64,000 nucleotides of DNA, taken from Nocardiopsis sp. N85 (lineage in GTDB: Bacteria > Actinomycetota > Actinomycetes > Streptosporangiales > Streptosporangiaceae). The position numbers were made by a program, and so were the translations under genes. Of the stretch, positions 7,989 to 15,967 are shown one piece after another (within the stretch, counting starts at the first letter, position 1; every line of letters starts with the position of its first letter). Below the pieces are notes generated by a model that made no database searches, was not told where the DNA came from, and saw only the letters and a program-made list of their open reading frames with translations. Location: positions 62,001-126,000 of the forward strand of contig NZ_JARBUT010000007.1 in assembly GCF_028882275.1 (NCBI RefSeq), read 5' to 3'.

Positions 7989-8028
7989 TAGCGCACCCGT
8001 GCTATTTTGTTTTCGCACACCCGTGATA
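7989..8028. promoter_or_regulatory. Tandem operator candidate between TetR and GAP-family genes
   Basis: TAGCGCACCCGTGCTA (7989-8004) is an imperfect palindrome, five of six arm bases paired. A related copy, TCGCACACCCGTGATA, follows at 8013-8028. The copies start 24 bases apart and fill the space between the divergent genes; the second directly precedes the AAGGAG ribosome site of the GAP-family gene. Confidence 0.6.
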
Positions 8029-8046
8029 AAAAAGGAGCCCCTCCCC

Positions 8047-8733
8047 GTGCCACCCTTGGACGTTCTGCTTCCGGTCGCCGGACTGGCACTGCTGGACACC
8101 CTCAGCCCCGCCGTCATCGGCGTCTCCCTTTACGTGCTGCTCGGCGGATCGAACCCGGTGGCCCGACCCCTGTTCGTCTACCTGGGCACCGTCGCCGGGT
8201 TCTATTTCGCCCTGGGCTGCGCGCTCATGCTCGGCCTCGGTCTCGCCCTGGACGGTGTCGGTGATCTGATCGACTCCGCCACCCTGGGCCGGGTGATGGT
8301 GGTGCTGGGCGGCGCGGCGCTCGGGTACTCGCTCTTCATGTCCACCGAGCCCCGACCCCGGCGCCCCACGTCCCTGCGCACCGGGGCGATGGTCGCCCTG
8401 GGATTGGGAACCGGCCTGCTGGAGGGCGGCACGGCCATCCCCTACTTCGGCGCGATCGGCATCATGACCACCGCCGGCCTCTCCCCCGTCGCCTGGGTGC
8501 CGACGCTGGCCGCCTACAACGTGGTCATGGTGCTGCCGCCGATCCTGCTCTACCTGGCCCACCGGACCCACGGCGAACGGCTGCGCCCCCGCTTGGAGAA
8601 GTGGCGGGCCAAGGTCGAGTCCGGCGGGCGCGCGGCGCTTCCCTGGATGGTGGGCATCGTCGGTCTCCTGGTCCTGCGCCACGGACTCTGGCTCACCGGC
8701 GTCCTGGATGGGCTCGTGGTGTCCCTCGACTGA
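8047..8733 (+). CDS. GAP-family (Sap/GPL-addressing type) integral membrane protein
   Basis: GTG at 8047, preceded by AAGGAG nine bases away, gives a 228-residue protein; an in-frame GTG at 8023 lies inside the second operator copy and is less likely. The protein has about six membrane segments and opens with LLPVAGLALLDTLSPAVIG, the conserved first segment of the GAP family (sulfolipid-1-addressing protein, PF11139). Mycobacterial relatives help move glycopeptidolipids or sulfolipids to the surface, and LysE-like transport has also been suggested for the fold. No lipid synthesis genes are near. The TetR gene next door probably controls it. Confidence 0.75.
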   Translation: MPPLDVLLPVAGLALLDTLSPAVIGVSLYVLLGGSNPVARPLFVYLGTVAGFYFALGCALMLGLGLALDGVGDLIDSATLGRVMVVLGGAALGYSLFMSTEPRPRRPTSLRTGAMVALGLGTGLLEGGTAIPYFGAIGIMTTAGLSPVAWVPTLAAYNVVMVLPPILLYLAHRTHGERLRPRLEKWRAKVESGGRAALPWMVGIVGLLVLRHGLWLTGVLDGLVVSLD

Positions 8734-8755
8734 GCCCGACCCGCCGTCCGGATCA

Positions 8756-8786
8756 TTGACCTCAACTAATATTGAGGTCATAACGT
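8756..8786 (+). promoter_or_regulatory. SoxR/MerR-type promoter of the ABC exporter gene
   Basis: TTGACC (8756-8761) and TAACGT (8781-8786) are separated by 19 bases, the long spacer of MerR-family promoters. Within it a perfect inverted repeat TGACCTCAA-N6-TTGAGGTCA spans 8757-8780; its core CCTCAA-N6-TTGAGG has the same outer bases and 18-bp length as the E. coli SoxR box. No soxR gene lies in the window. Confidence 0.72.
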
Positions 8787-8817
8787 TGTCGGTGACCGCC
8801 CACCCCGACCGGAACCG

Positions 8818-10707
8818 GTGACCGCCATGAGCATGGAGATGGCCGCGTGGAACTCGATCTACCACGCCATGCACGCCCGTGAGGAACAAAACCCCTTCTC
8901 CCTTCCGGTACTACGCCGTATCGCCACCTTCGCCCGACCCCACGGTCGCGTCCTCGCCTGGTTCCTGGCCCTGAGCGTGGTCGTCGCCGTCCTGGCGCTG
9001 GCCGCCCCGCTGTTGGCCGGCCGGGTCGTGAACACCATCGTCACCGGTGGCGCCCCCGAGACCGTTCTCCTCCTGGCCGGCGCCATCGCCGTCGTCGCCC
9101 TGGTCGAGGCCGGCCTGAACCTCATCGTGCGCCGCCTGTCGGCCGGCCTCGGCGAAAGCCTCATCCTGGACCTGCGCACCACCGTCTACGACCACGTGCA
9201 GCGCATGCCGGTCGCCTTCTTCACCCGCACCCGTACCGGCGCCCTGATCAGCCGGCTCAACAACGACGTCATCGGCGCCCAACGGGCCTTCAGCAGTGTC
9301 CTGTCCGGGGTCGTGAGCAACCTGGTCACCCTCGTGCTCGCGCTGGTCGTGATGCTCACCCTGTCCTGGTGGATCACCCTGGCCGCCCTGGTGCTGCTGC
9401 CCGTGTTCGTCTACCCCGCCCGCCTCATGGGCTCCCGTCTGGCCCGCATCGAACGCGAGCGCACCCAGCACAACTCCGCCATGAGCACGCAGATGACCGA
9501 ACGCTTCTCCGCCCCCGGCGCCACCCTGGTCAAGCTCTTCGGCTCCCCCGAACACGAATCCGCCGAGTTCGCCCGCCGCGCCGACCGCGTCCGCGACATC
9601 GGCGTGCGCACCGCCATGGTCCAAGAGGTGTTCTTCACCGCCCTGACCCTCGTCTCCGCGCTCGCCCTGGCCCTGGTCTACGGCCTGGGCGGATTCCACG
9701 CCCTGGCCGGGAACCTGGACGCCGGCACGGTCGTGGCCATGGGCATGCTCCTGACCCGCCTGTACGCGCCGCTGACCGAGCTGGCCGGGGCGCGGGTGGA
9801 GGTCATGAGCGCCCTGGTCGCCTTCAGCCGGGTCTTCGAGATCCTGGACCTGCGGCCGTTGGTGCGCGAGGCCCCCGACGCCGACACCCTCCCCGAAGGG
9901 CCGGTGTCGTTGGAGTTCGACCGGGTCTCCTTCTCCTACCCCTCCGCCGACAAGGTGTCGCTGGCCTCCCTGGAGGAGGTCGCCACCCTGGACCCCGCCG
10001 AAGGGCGCCGGGTGCTGCACGACATCTCCTTCACCGTCGAGCCGGGCAGCACCGTCGCCCTGGTCGGGTCCTCCGGCGCCGGCAAGTCCACGATCGCCCA
10101 GCTCGCCCCGCGCCTGTACGACACCGACTCCGGGACCGTCCGCCTGGGCGGACGGGACGTGCGCGAACTGTCCTTCGCGTCGATCCGCGCCACCTTGGGC
10201 ATGGTCACCCAGGACGGGCACCTGTTCCACGAGTCCATCCGAGCCAACCTGACCCTGGGCCGCACCGACGCCACCGAGGAGGAGATCTGGGACGCCCTGC
10301 GCCGTGCCCGCCTGGCCGACCTCGTCGCCTCGCTGCCCGACGGCCTGGACACCGTCGTGGGCGAGCGCGGGTACCGTTTCTCCGGCGGGGAACGCCAACG
10401 CCTGACCATCGCCCGCCTGCTGATCACCGGGCCTGAGGTGGTCATCCTCGACGAGGCCACCTCCGCCCTGGACTCCACCTCCGAGGTCGCCGTCCAGGCC
10501 GCCCTCGCCGAGGCGCTGGAGGGACGCACCGCCCTGGTGATCGCCCACCGGCTGGCCACGGTCCGCGCCGCCGACACCATCCTGGTCGTGGAGGAGGGGC
10601 ACATCGTGGAACGCGGCCGACACGCCGAGCTGCTGGCCCGGGGCGGACGCTACGCGGAGCTGTACCGCACCCAGTTCGCCACCGACGAACCCTCGACCGT
10701 CCGCTGA
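8818..10707 (+). CDS. ABC-type multidrug/lipid exporter, fused membrane and ATPase domains
   Basis: The 629-residue protein is a half-size exporter. The membrane domain spans roughly residues 40-330 with six helices. The nucleotide-binding domain carries Walker A GSSGAGKST, a Q-loop VTQDGHLF, the signature FSGGERQR, Walker B VVILDEATSALD and the switch His in IAHRLATVR. A 20-residue insert (SLASLEEVATLDPAEG) sits between the first strand of the ATPase domain and Walker A. It should work as a homodimer. GTG 8818 is used here; ATG 8827 is possible. The promoter has a SoxR-type box, which suggests induction by redox-active compounds; Streptomyces SoxR regulons are known to include an ABC transporter. 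Confidence 0.9.
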   Translation: MTAMSMEMAAWNSIYHAMHAREEQNPFSLPVLRRIATFARPHGRVLAWFLALSVVVAVLALAAPLLAGRVVNTIVTGGAPETVLLLAGAIAVVALVEAGLNLIVRRLSAGLGESLILDLRTTVYDHVQRMPVAFFTRTRTGALISRLNNDVIGAQRAFSSVLSGVVSNLVTLVLALVVMLTLSWWITLAALVLLPVFVYPARLMGSRLARIERERTQHNSAMSTQMTERFSAPGATLVKLFGSPEHESAEFARRADRVRDIGVRTAMVQEVFFTALTLVSALALALVYGLGGFHALAGNLDAGTVVAMGMLLTRLYAPLTELAGARVEVMSALVAFSRVFEILDLRPLVREAPDADTLPEGPVSLEFDRVSFSYPSADKVSLASLEEVATLDPAEGRRVLHDISFTVEPGSTVALVGSSGAGKSTIAQLAPRLYDTDSGTVRLGGRDVRELSFASIRATLGMVTQDGHLFHESIRANLTLGRTDATEEEIWDALRRARLADLVASLPDGLDTVVGERGYRFSGGERQRLTIARLLITGPEVVILDEATSALDSTSEVAVQAALAEALEGRTALVIAHRLATVRAADTILVVEEGHIVERGRHAELLARGGRYAELYRTQFATDEPSTVR

Positions 10708-10719
10708 GGATCCTCGACC

Positions 10720-10751
10720 CCGTCCCCCGGTGGCGCCACACCGGGGGACGG
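10720..10751. terminator. Bidirectional hairpin terminator
   Basis: A perfect 13-bp stem (CCGTCCCCCGGTG and its complement, loop of six) separates the convergent ABC exporter and reductase genes. Confidence 0.8.
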
Positions 10752-10763
10752 ATCCGTTCCGTG

Positions 10764-11654
10764 TCAGGGCCTCGGCGCGGGCCCTGCGAGCAGTTCGTAC
10801 AGCGTCGCTATGCTCCGCTCGCCGAGCCCTTCCGCGACCGCCCGTTCGAGCAGGTCGTCCATGGCCGCCCGCCAGGTGGCGTCCACCCCGGCCTCCTCGG
10901 CCGCGAGCCGGGCCTCGGGGATCCCCACGTGGAAGGTGTTCACCGTGGAGATCGGGTCGGTGTAGTGACCGGCGTCGATCTCCTCCGCGAGAAGGGGCAG
11001 GATCGAGGCGATCATCTCCAGCCACCTGACGGAGTAGGGCACCAGGGCGCCCGCCGTCAGTCCGCGTCGGCGCATCAGGGCGGCACCCTCGAAGAAGCCG
11101 AGGAGGGCCGGCAGCAGGGGCACGCCCACCGCCGTCTCGTACAGGGAGGCGAGATCGGGCTCGTCCCCCAGATGGACCGTGGCGCCGCCCAGCACCCGCA
11201 GGGTCGGCCCGTGTTCGTCGAACACCTCCCGGTCACCGCAGTAGTACAGCAGGGTGTCCGCTCCCCCGACCGCCGTGGGCACGTCCTTGACCGCTCCGTC
11301 CAGGAACCGGGCGCCGTGCCCGGACGCCCACTCCGCCATCCGCCGCGCCCCCGCCGGGGTACCGGAGTTGAGGGTGACCAGGGTGCGCCCCCGCAGCCCG
11401 GCGGCCGTCGGCGCCAACGCCGCGAGGGTGGCGTCGTAGGTGCTCAGACACGTGATCACCAGGGGGCTCGCCGCGACCGCCGCCTCGATCGTCCCGGGGT
11501 GCCGGGCGCCCTCGGCCACCAGCGGCGCGGCCTTGTCCGGGCTCCGGTTCCACACGGTCGTCGGATGGCCGGCCCGGACGAACGCCCTCGCCAGTGCCGA
11601 GCCCATGAGCCCGAGTCCGATGACGGTCACCGCGCCGCGCCGTTCCTGTGCCAT
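10764..11654 (-). CDS. NAD(P)-dependent oxidoreductase, imine-reductase/6-phosphogluconate dehydrogenase-like
   Basis: Starting at the ATG at 11654 (GGGCGGGAG upstream), the 296-residue protein opens with the Rossmann loop VIGLGLMGSALARAF and the WNRSPDKA cofactor-specificity loop, where Arg suits NADPH. The long C-terminal helix region and the LNSGTPAGARRMAEWA segment match the imine reductase / beta-hydroxyacid dehydrogenase group. It is divergent from an HxlR regulator, with an AGTACC/GGTACT inverted repeat between. A distant relative sits at 44778. The natural substrate of such enzymes is generally unknown. Confidence 0.82.
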   Translation of the reverse strand: MAQERRGAVTVIGLGLMGSALARAFVRAGHPTTVWNRSPDKAAPLVAEGARHPGTIEAAVAASPLVITCLSTYDATLAALAPTAAGLRGRTLVTLNSGTPAGARRMAEWASGHGARFLDGAVKDVPTAVGGADTLLYYCGDREVFDEHGPTLRVLGGATVHLGDEPDLASLYETAVGVPLLPALLGFFEGAALMRRRGLTAGALVPYSVRWLEMIASILPLLAEEIDAGHYTDPISTVNTFHVGIPEARLAAEEAGVDATWRAAMDDLLERAVAEGLGERSIATLYELLAGPAPRP

Positions 11655-11755
11655 GTCGTTCTCCCGCCCTCGAAGGAACCCTCGTTCCGCACCGGCCCCC
11701 GGCGTGCTCGCCCGGGGCCGATCCCCATGCTGGATCGGGCACGAACATGCGCGCA

Positions 11756-11780
11756 AGTACCGATATTTTTGACGGGTACT
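11756..11780. promoter_or_regulatory. Operator candidate for the HxlR regulator
   Basis: AGTACC (11756-11761) and GGTACT (11775-11780) form a perfect inverted repeat with a 13-base AT-rich spacer, 27 bases upstream of the HxlR start and 102 bases upstream of the divergent reductase start. GTAC-containing dyads are common for HxlR/DUF24 regulators. Confidence 0.55.
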
Positions 11781-11806
11781 GAACTTTTTGTCAGTGAGGA
11801 GGGGCG

Positions 11807-12130
11807 ATGAGCGGCCGGACCTACATCTGCGGACTCGACGCGGCGATGCACGCCATGGGGGGCAAGTGGAAGGCCCTGATCCTGTGGTGGCTCCAGGAGG
11901 AGCCGTTGCGCTTCGGGGAGCTGCGCCGCACGGTCGAGGGGATCAGCGAACGGGTGCTCATCCTCCAGTTGCGCGAGCTGGAGGCGCACGGGCTGGTGCA
12001 CCGGGAGGTCCACGACCGGGTCCCGCCCAAGGTGGAGTACTCCCTCACCGAATTCGGGCGTTCCCTCCTGCCGGCGCTGAACGCTCTGGGCGCCTGGGGC
12101 GAGGACAACATGGACCGCCTCGGAGGTTGA
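11807..12130 (+). CDS. HxlR-family transcriptional regulator
   Basis: The 107-residue protein starts at an ATG with GAGGAGGGG upstream. It has the compact winged helix of the HxlR/DUF24 family: MGGKWKALILWWLQEEPLRF leading to the HTH, then the ISERVLILQLRELEAHGLV recognition region and a wing ending PPKVEYSLTEFGRSL. A single Cys8 lies near the N-terminus, in the position where the redox sensor Cys of several members sits. It probably controls the divergent imine-reductase-like gene. A strong hairpin follows. Confidence 0.88.
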   Translation: MSGRTYICGLDAAMHAMGGKWKALILWWLQEEPLRFGELRRTVEGISERVLILQLRELEAHGLVHREVHDRVPPKVEYSLTEFGRSLLPALNALGAWGEDNMDRLGG

Positions 12131-12141
12131 CCTCGGGGACG

Positions 12142-12182
12142 GCGATGGGGACCGCCTCCGGAAGCGGGACGGTCCCCATCGC
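12142..12182. terminator. Hairpin terminator between HxlR and acetyltransferase genes
   Basis: GCGATGGGGACCG pairs perfectly with CGGTCCCCATCGC across a 15-base loop, between two convergent stops. Confidence 0.75.
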
Positions 12183-12191
12183 ACGGCGGGA

Positions 12192-12752
12192 TCAGTCGGC
12201 GTCGATCTCGCGGATGACCCGGGCCGGGTTGCCCACGGCGACCACGCCGGCGGGCAGGTCGCGGGTGACCACCGCGCCCGCGCCCACCACCGTGTTCTCG
12301 CCGATGGTGACCCCCGGGCAGACGATGACGCCGCCGCCCAGCCACACGTTGTCGCCGATGGTGATGGGCTCGGCCGACTCCCACTTGTCGCGGCGCGGGC
12401 CCGGTTCGATCGGGTGGGTGGGGGTGAGGAGCTGGACGTTGGGGCCGATCTGCACGTCCGCGCCGATCCGGATCGGCGCCACGTCGAGCATCACCGCGCC
12501 GCAGTTGACGAACGTGCGCGGGCCGACGCTGACGTGATAGCCGAAGTCGACGTACAACGGCGGCCGGATCCAGGTGTCCTCGCCCAGGTCGCCGAGGAGT
12601 TCGGTGAGCACCTCGTGCCGGGCCGGGTCGTCCACCGGGAGGGTGTTGAACCGATCCGCGAGTTTCGCGGCGTGGATGAGCTCGGCCTGGAGCTCGGGGT
12701 CGTCGGACCGGTACGGCTCGCCGGCGAGCATGCGTTCCTTCTGAGTGGCCAC
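12192..12752 (-). CDS. Sugar O-acetyltransferase, maltose/galactoside acetyltransferase family
   Basis: From the GTG at 12752 (AAAGGA upstream) the product is 186 residues, the usual length of this family. It begins with the Mac domain (KERMLAGEPYRSDDPELQAE), then a left-handed parallel beta helix of hexapeptide repeats (IRIGADVQIGPNVQL, ITIGDNVWLGGGVIVCPGV, IGENTVVGAGAVVTRDLP) and the GNPARVIREI ending. The catalytic His lies in the LLTPTHPI segment. Such enzymes transfer acetyl from acetyl-CoA to sugars and form trimers in the cytoplasm. The next genes on the same strand are separated from it by a strong terminator. Confidence 0.92.
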   Translation of the reverse strand: MATQKERMLAGEPYRSDDPELQAELIHAAKLADRFNTLPVDDPARHEVLTELLGDLGEDTWIRPPLYVDFGYHVSVGPRTFVNCGAVMLDVAPIRIGADVQIGPNVQLLTPTHPIEPGPRRDKWESAEPITIGDNVWLGGGVIVCPGVTIGENTVVGAGAVVTRDLPAGVVAVGNPARVIREIDAD

Positions 12753-12811
12753 GCGGGTCCTTTCCAGTGGGTCTCGGTTCCGCACCCTAACCGCAGGGAC
12801 GGGAGGCCGGG

Positions 12812-12854
12812 CACGGGGTCGGGGCCGCCCGTGGTGGGCGGCCCCGACCCCGTG
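12812..12854 (-). terminator. Strong terminator of the acyltransferase gene
   Basis: A perfect 19-bp GC-rich stem with a five-base loop lies directly downstream of the acyltransferase stop at 12858. Confidence 0.85.
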
Positions 12855-12857
12855 GCG

Positions 12858-14006
12858 TCAGAGGATCCGCCGGGCCCCGGGGATCGCCCGGACCCCGGCG
12901 GCCAGCGCCCAGCACCCCGGTACCGCCAGCGCAGCCAGGCCCAGGAACTTGATCAGCGCGGGCGCCTCCCAGCCGGCCAGCGCCACCCCGCCGAGGACCA
13001 GTACCAGCGGGTGCAGGACGTACACGGCGAAGGCGTTGTCGGACAGGAACCGGGAGGCCCGGCCGCCACCGGTGACGAAGCGGCGGAAGAACACCAACAG
13101 GGCGAGAACCGTGCCCACCGACAGGAAGGTCTCCAGCACCAGGGCCACCAGCGCCTGCGGGGTCCCCGGGGTGAACGCGACCTCGCCCAGGACCCCCTGC
13201 GCGGCCACGAAGCAGACCAGCGCGGCCAGGGCCGTGGCCGCCCCGTACCAGCCCGCGGCTCCGGGCAGACGGGAGGACCAGTCGCGGCGGAAGGCGACCG
13301 CGCCCACCGTGAACAGCACGACGTACTGGGGCAGGTGGTCCGGGCTGGGCAGGCCCAGGACCGGCCAGTAGGGGGCCGGGTTGACCCACCGCCACAGGAA
13401 GGACACCACGGCCAAAGCGAGGGTGAACCCGAACACCGGCCAGAGCCACCGCAGGCGTCCGTCGGCGTCGGGGCGGACGGCCGGGTCGCGTCGAGGCCGA
13501 CGGAGCAGCGCGTAGGCCAGGCTGAAGACCAGCAGCACCTCCACGAACCACATGGGGCCCGGGTCGTAGGTCACGATCGCGAACAGCCAGAACGGAATGT
13601 CGCCGACGAGGCCATCGGCCATCGCCTCCCGGTAGGGCGCGATCATCAGCAACGGCCGGACGAGCAGCACGAAGAGCAGGAAGGGCACGCCCAGACGGAC
13701 CAGGCGTTCGCGCACGAACCCGCCCGTTCCCCTGCGGTCGGCGGAGCCTGGCACGAAGTAGCCCGCCAGCAGGAAGAACAGACCCATGAAGTACGTCTGG
13801 TTGAGGATGACGAACAGGTCCAGCAGCCCGGCCGAGGCGTCTCCCACCGGCTCCAGGTAGAACCACACGGGGATGTTGCCGTAGGTCAACGCCGCGTGGT
13901 GGAGCACGACCAGGACGGTCAGGGCCGTTCGTAGGTTGTCGATGTGGTGCAGGCGGGCTCGGGTGCCGCCGGCGGGTTCGGTGATCGGTGGGGCGGGCTG
14001 TGCCAT
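12858..14006 (-). CDS. Acyltransferase 3 family integral membrane protein
   Basis: The 382-residue protein has about ten membrane segments and starts with the family motif LHHIDNLRTALTVLVVLHHAALTYG, which includes the essential His of membrane-bound acyltransferases (about residue 41). FMGLFFLLAGYFVPG and the FVRERLVRLGVPFLLF segment also fit. Members O-acylate sugars, glycolipids or antibiotic scaffolds with acyl-CoA at the membrane. It is 35 bases downstream of a TetR gene on the same strand, so the two probably form an operon controlled by that regulator. The acceptor is unknown. Confidence 0.88.
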   Translation of the reverse strand: MAQPAPPITEPAGGTRARLHHIDNLRTALTVLVVLHHAALTYGNIPVWFYLEPVGDASAGLLDLFVILNQTYFMGLFFLLAGYFVPGSADRRGTGGFVRERLVRLGVPFLLFVLLVRPLLMIAPYREAMADGLVGDIPFWLFAIVTYDPGPMWFVEVLLVFSLAYALLRRPRRDPAVRPDADGRLRWLWPVFGFTLALAVVSFLWRWVNPAPYWPVLGLPSPDHLPQYVVLFTVGAVAFRRDWSSRLPGAAGWYGAATALAALVCFVAAQGVLGEVAFTPGTPQALVALVLETFLSVGTVLALLVFFRRFVTGGGRASRFLSDNAFAVYVLHPLVLVLGGVALAGWEAPALIKFLGLAALAVPGCWALAAGVRAIPGARRIL

Positions 14007-14041
14007 GGTGCGTCCTCGTCGTCGGGGGTGCGGGGCGCGGT

Positions 14042-14662
14042 TCAGTCGGGTCGGATCGCTCGTACGAACAGGTCGGCGAGTTCACGGGCGTGGGCGAGCA
14101 GGTCGGTGTCGGGGTGTGCCAGCCAGTAGCCGAACATCGCGTCGATGCCCGCCTGCTGGGTGACCGCCATGACCCGGGGGTCGAAGACGCGCAGTTCCCC
14201 GTTCCGCTGCCCCTCCCGGTAGAGCCCCTCCAGGGACTCGTAGAGGGGTTCGGCCGCCACCACCCCGTAGCGGGGCGTCCCATCGGCGCCGCGGGCGTGC
14301 ACGAAGATCTCGGTCACCGTGCGCAGCCGGTCCGGATGGGCCAAGGCGTACTCGGCCACGCCCGTCACGTGGGCGCGCAGGATGTCGGTGGCGGTCTCCT
14401 GCTCCAGGATCCCGGGCAGGATCGTGTCCGCGATGTCGGTGTAGACCGTGGTGACCACCTGGTCCACGAGTTCGTCCTTTCCGGCGAAGTGGTAGGAGAT
14501 GACGCCCTTGCTGACGCCGGCCGTGGCGGCGATCCGGGCCAGGGAGGCCCGGGGGAACCCCACCGCGGCGATGGTCTCGATGGCCGCCGCGATGATCTGC
14601 TCCCGCCGGGCCTCCTCGATGAAGGACCGTTTCTGACCGCTCGGTTCATTTTTTGACCGCAT
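14042..14662 (-). CDS. TetR/AcrR-family transcriptional regulator
   Basis: The 206-residue protein has a clear TetR HTH at about residues 20-65 (LARIAATAGVSKGVISYHF) followed by a helical ligand domain in which HPDRLRTVTEIFVHARGADG and QQAGIDAMFGYWLAHPD stand out. It precedes the acyltransferase gene with a short gap and is presumably the regulator of that pair. There is no divergent partner; the upstream 600 bases carry no gene that I can support. Confidence 0.88.
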   Translation of the reverse strand: MRSKNEPSGQKRSFIEEARREQIIAAAIETIAAVGFPRASLARIAATAGVSKGVISYHFAGKDELVDQVVTTVYTDIADTILPGILEQETATDILRAHVTGVAEYALAHPDRLRTVTEIFVHARGADGTPRYGVVAAEPLYESLEGLYREGQRNGELRVFDPRVMAVTQQAGIDAMFGYWLAHPDTDLLAHARELADLFVRAIRPD

Positions 14663-15268
14663 GGCCAGAATCTAGCACCGGCGGCCGGACCGCCATGGGG
14701 GATGCCCCTGAGCCGCCCCGGACGGGCCCCGGGCCGGAGAGGGGGAGATCCCCTCGCGAGGGCCTCGGCCGTCCGGCTACGCCTGACGGGCGTGGACGAT
14801 CCCAGACGGTCCGGCGCGGCCACGACGCCCTGCCGCACCATGACGGCCGTGCCTTCGGTAACGAATCGGTCCTGGGCCGGGGTGGACGAGGACCGGTCGG
14901 GCGGTGGTGTTCCGACGCGGTGGGGTCAGGCCGACGCCGCCGACCACCGGGCGTGGCGGGGGCCGGCGGTGACGAGCGAGGAGTTCGTGCCCGAGGGCGC
15001 GGGCGGCCACGCCCTGTGGGCGCACCGGCCCCGATCGGGGCGGGCGTGACGGTGTGCCACCCGTGATCGTGCACAGGTCTGGAGGAACGCCGGTGATCGG
15101 AGTAAACTGAGAGTCGGCGCGGTCCCGCGCCCAACCCCCGGTTCCGGTGCCCACGCCACCGGCTGAGAGGGGGCAAAGGGGACTTCGAGTCCTCGGGACG
15201 CCGGTCTGATGCGCCCTCACGGCGGGGTGGACGAGCGTGGGTCGGTCCGCTGTCGCCGAGGAGACGCC
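14663..15268. other. Intergenic region with a structured leader before the DUF4287 gene
   Basis: No gene is supported from 14663 to 15268. The right half holds three stacked hairpins: GGCGCGG-TC-CCGCGCC at 15116-15131, CCGGTG/CACCGG at about 15143-15161, and GGACT-TCG-AGTCC near 15180-15192. A TAAACT hexamer at 15103-15108 just before them could be a -10 box, which would make the hairpins a 5' untranslated leader of about 155 bases. I recognise no riboswitch class. Confidence 0.4.
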
Positions 15269-15967
15269 ATGACCAGGCAGAAGTCGTTCAAGCAGCGGGT
15301 GCGTTCGCGTATGGCCAAGACCGGTGAGAGCTACACGGCGGCCCGCGTCCACCTGATCCCGGCCGCACCTCCCGAACCGCCCGCGGCGCCGGTGGAGGCC
15401 CCCGCCGGGACGCCCACCGCGGCGATGCGGGGCCGCGTCTCGGAGGAGGCGGTGCGCGAGCGCACCGGCCGTGACTACGACACGTGGTTCGCCCTGCTGG
15501 ACACCTGGGGCGCCACCGGGCGCACCCACAAGGAGATCGCCGCCCATCTGATGCGGGATCAGGGCGTGCCGGGCTGGTGGGCCCAGTCGCTGACGGTGGC
15601 CTACGAGCAGGAACGGGGGATGCGCGTCCCCGGCCAGCGCGAGGACGGGTACTCGGTCACCGCGTCCAAGACGGTCCGCGCGCCGATGGAGGAGATCTTC
15701 ACGGCGTTCCTGGAGGAGTCGGTCCGCGAACGCTGGGCGGACGGCCTGGAGCTGACGGTGCTCTCGCACAACGCGCCCAGGCGGATCACCGCGGACCTGA
15801 CCGACGGCACCCGGGTGGTCCTCTACCTCACCGCCGGGAAGAACGACCGGGTCTCGGTGGCGGTGGAACAGTCCCGGTTGTCCGATCCGGAGTCGGCGAC
15901 CGAGGCCAAGGAGTCCTGGCGCGATCGCCTGGTCCGGCTCAAGGCGCTGCTGGAGCCAACGGCCTGA
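15269..15967 (+). CDS. DUF4287 plus SRPBCC-like two-domain protein
   Basis: The ATG at 15269 follows GAGGAGA. The 232-residue product begins with a basic KQRVRSRMAKTGESYTAARVH segment (21 residues in the protein, shown only as a region), then an Ala/Pro linker, then a DUF4287 domain (YDTWFALLDTWGATGRTHKE, GVPGWWAQSLTVAYEQERG) at about residues 65-115. The C-terminal 100 residues (SVTASKTVRAPMEEIFTAF to the end) look like a START/SRPBCC fold. The basic start is common in such proteins and may touch nucleic acid. Function is unknown. The long structured leader may regulate it. Confidence 0.75.
   Translation: MTRQKSFKQRVRSRMAKTGESYTAARVHLIPAAPPEPPAAPVEAPAGTPTAAMRGRVSEEAVRERTGRDYDTWFALLDTWGATGRTHKEIAAHLMRDQGVPGWWAQSLTVAYEQERGMRVPGQREDGYSVTASKTVRAPMEEIFTAFLEESVRERWADGLELTVLSHNAPRRITADLTDGTRVVLYLTAGKNDRVSVAVEQSRLSDPESATEAKESWRDRLVRLKALLEPTA

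Noticed and set aside
15140-15215. TPP riboswitch-like words (GGTGCCC...GGCTGAGA, later GGTCTGATG)
   Set aside because: The invariant GAACCTGATCC / GGTCATGCCGGCG part and the pairing partner of the first stem are missing, and the downstream gene has no link to thiamine.
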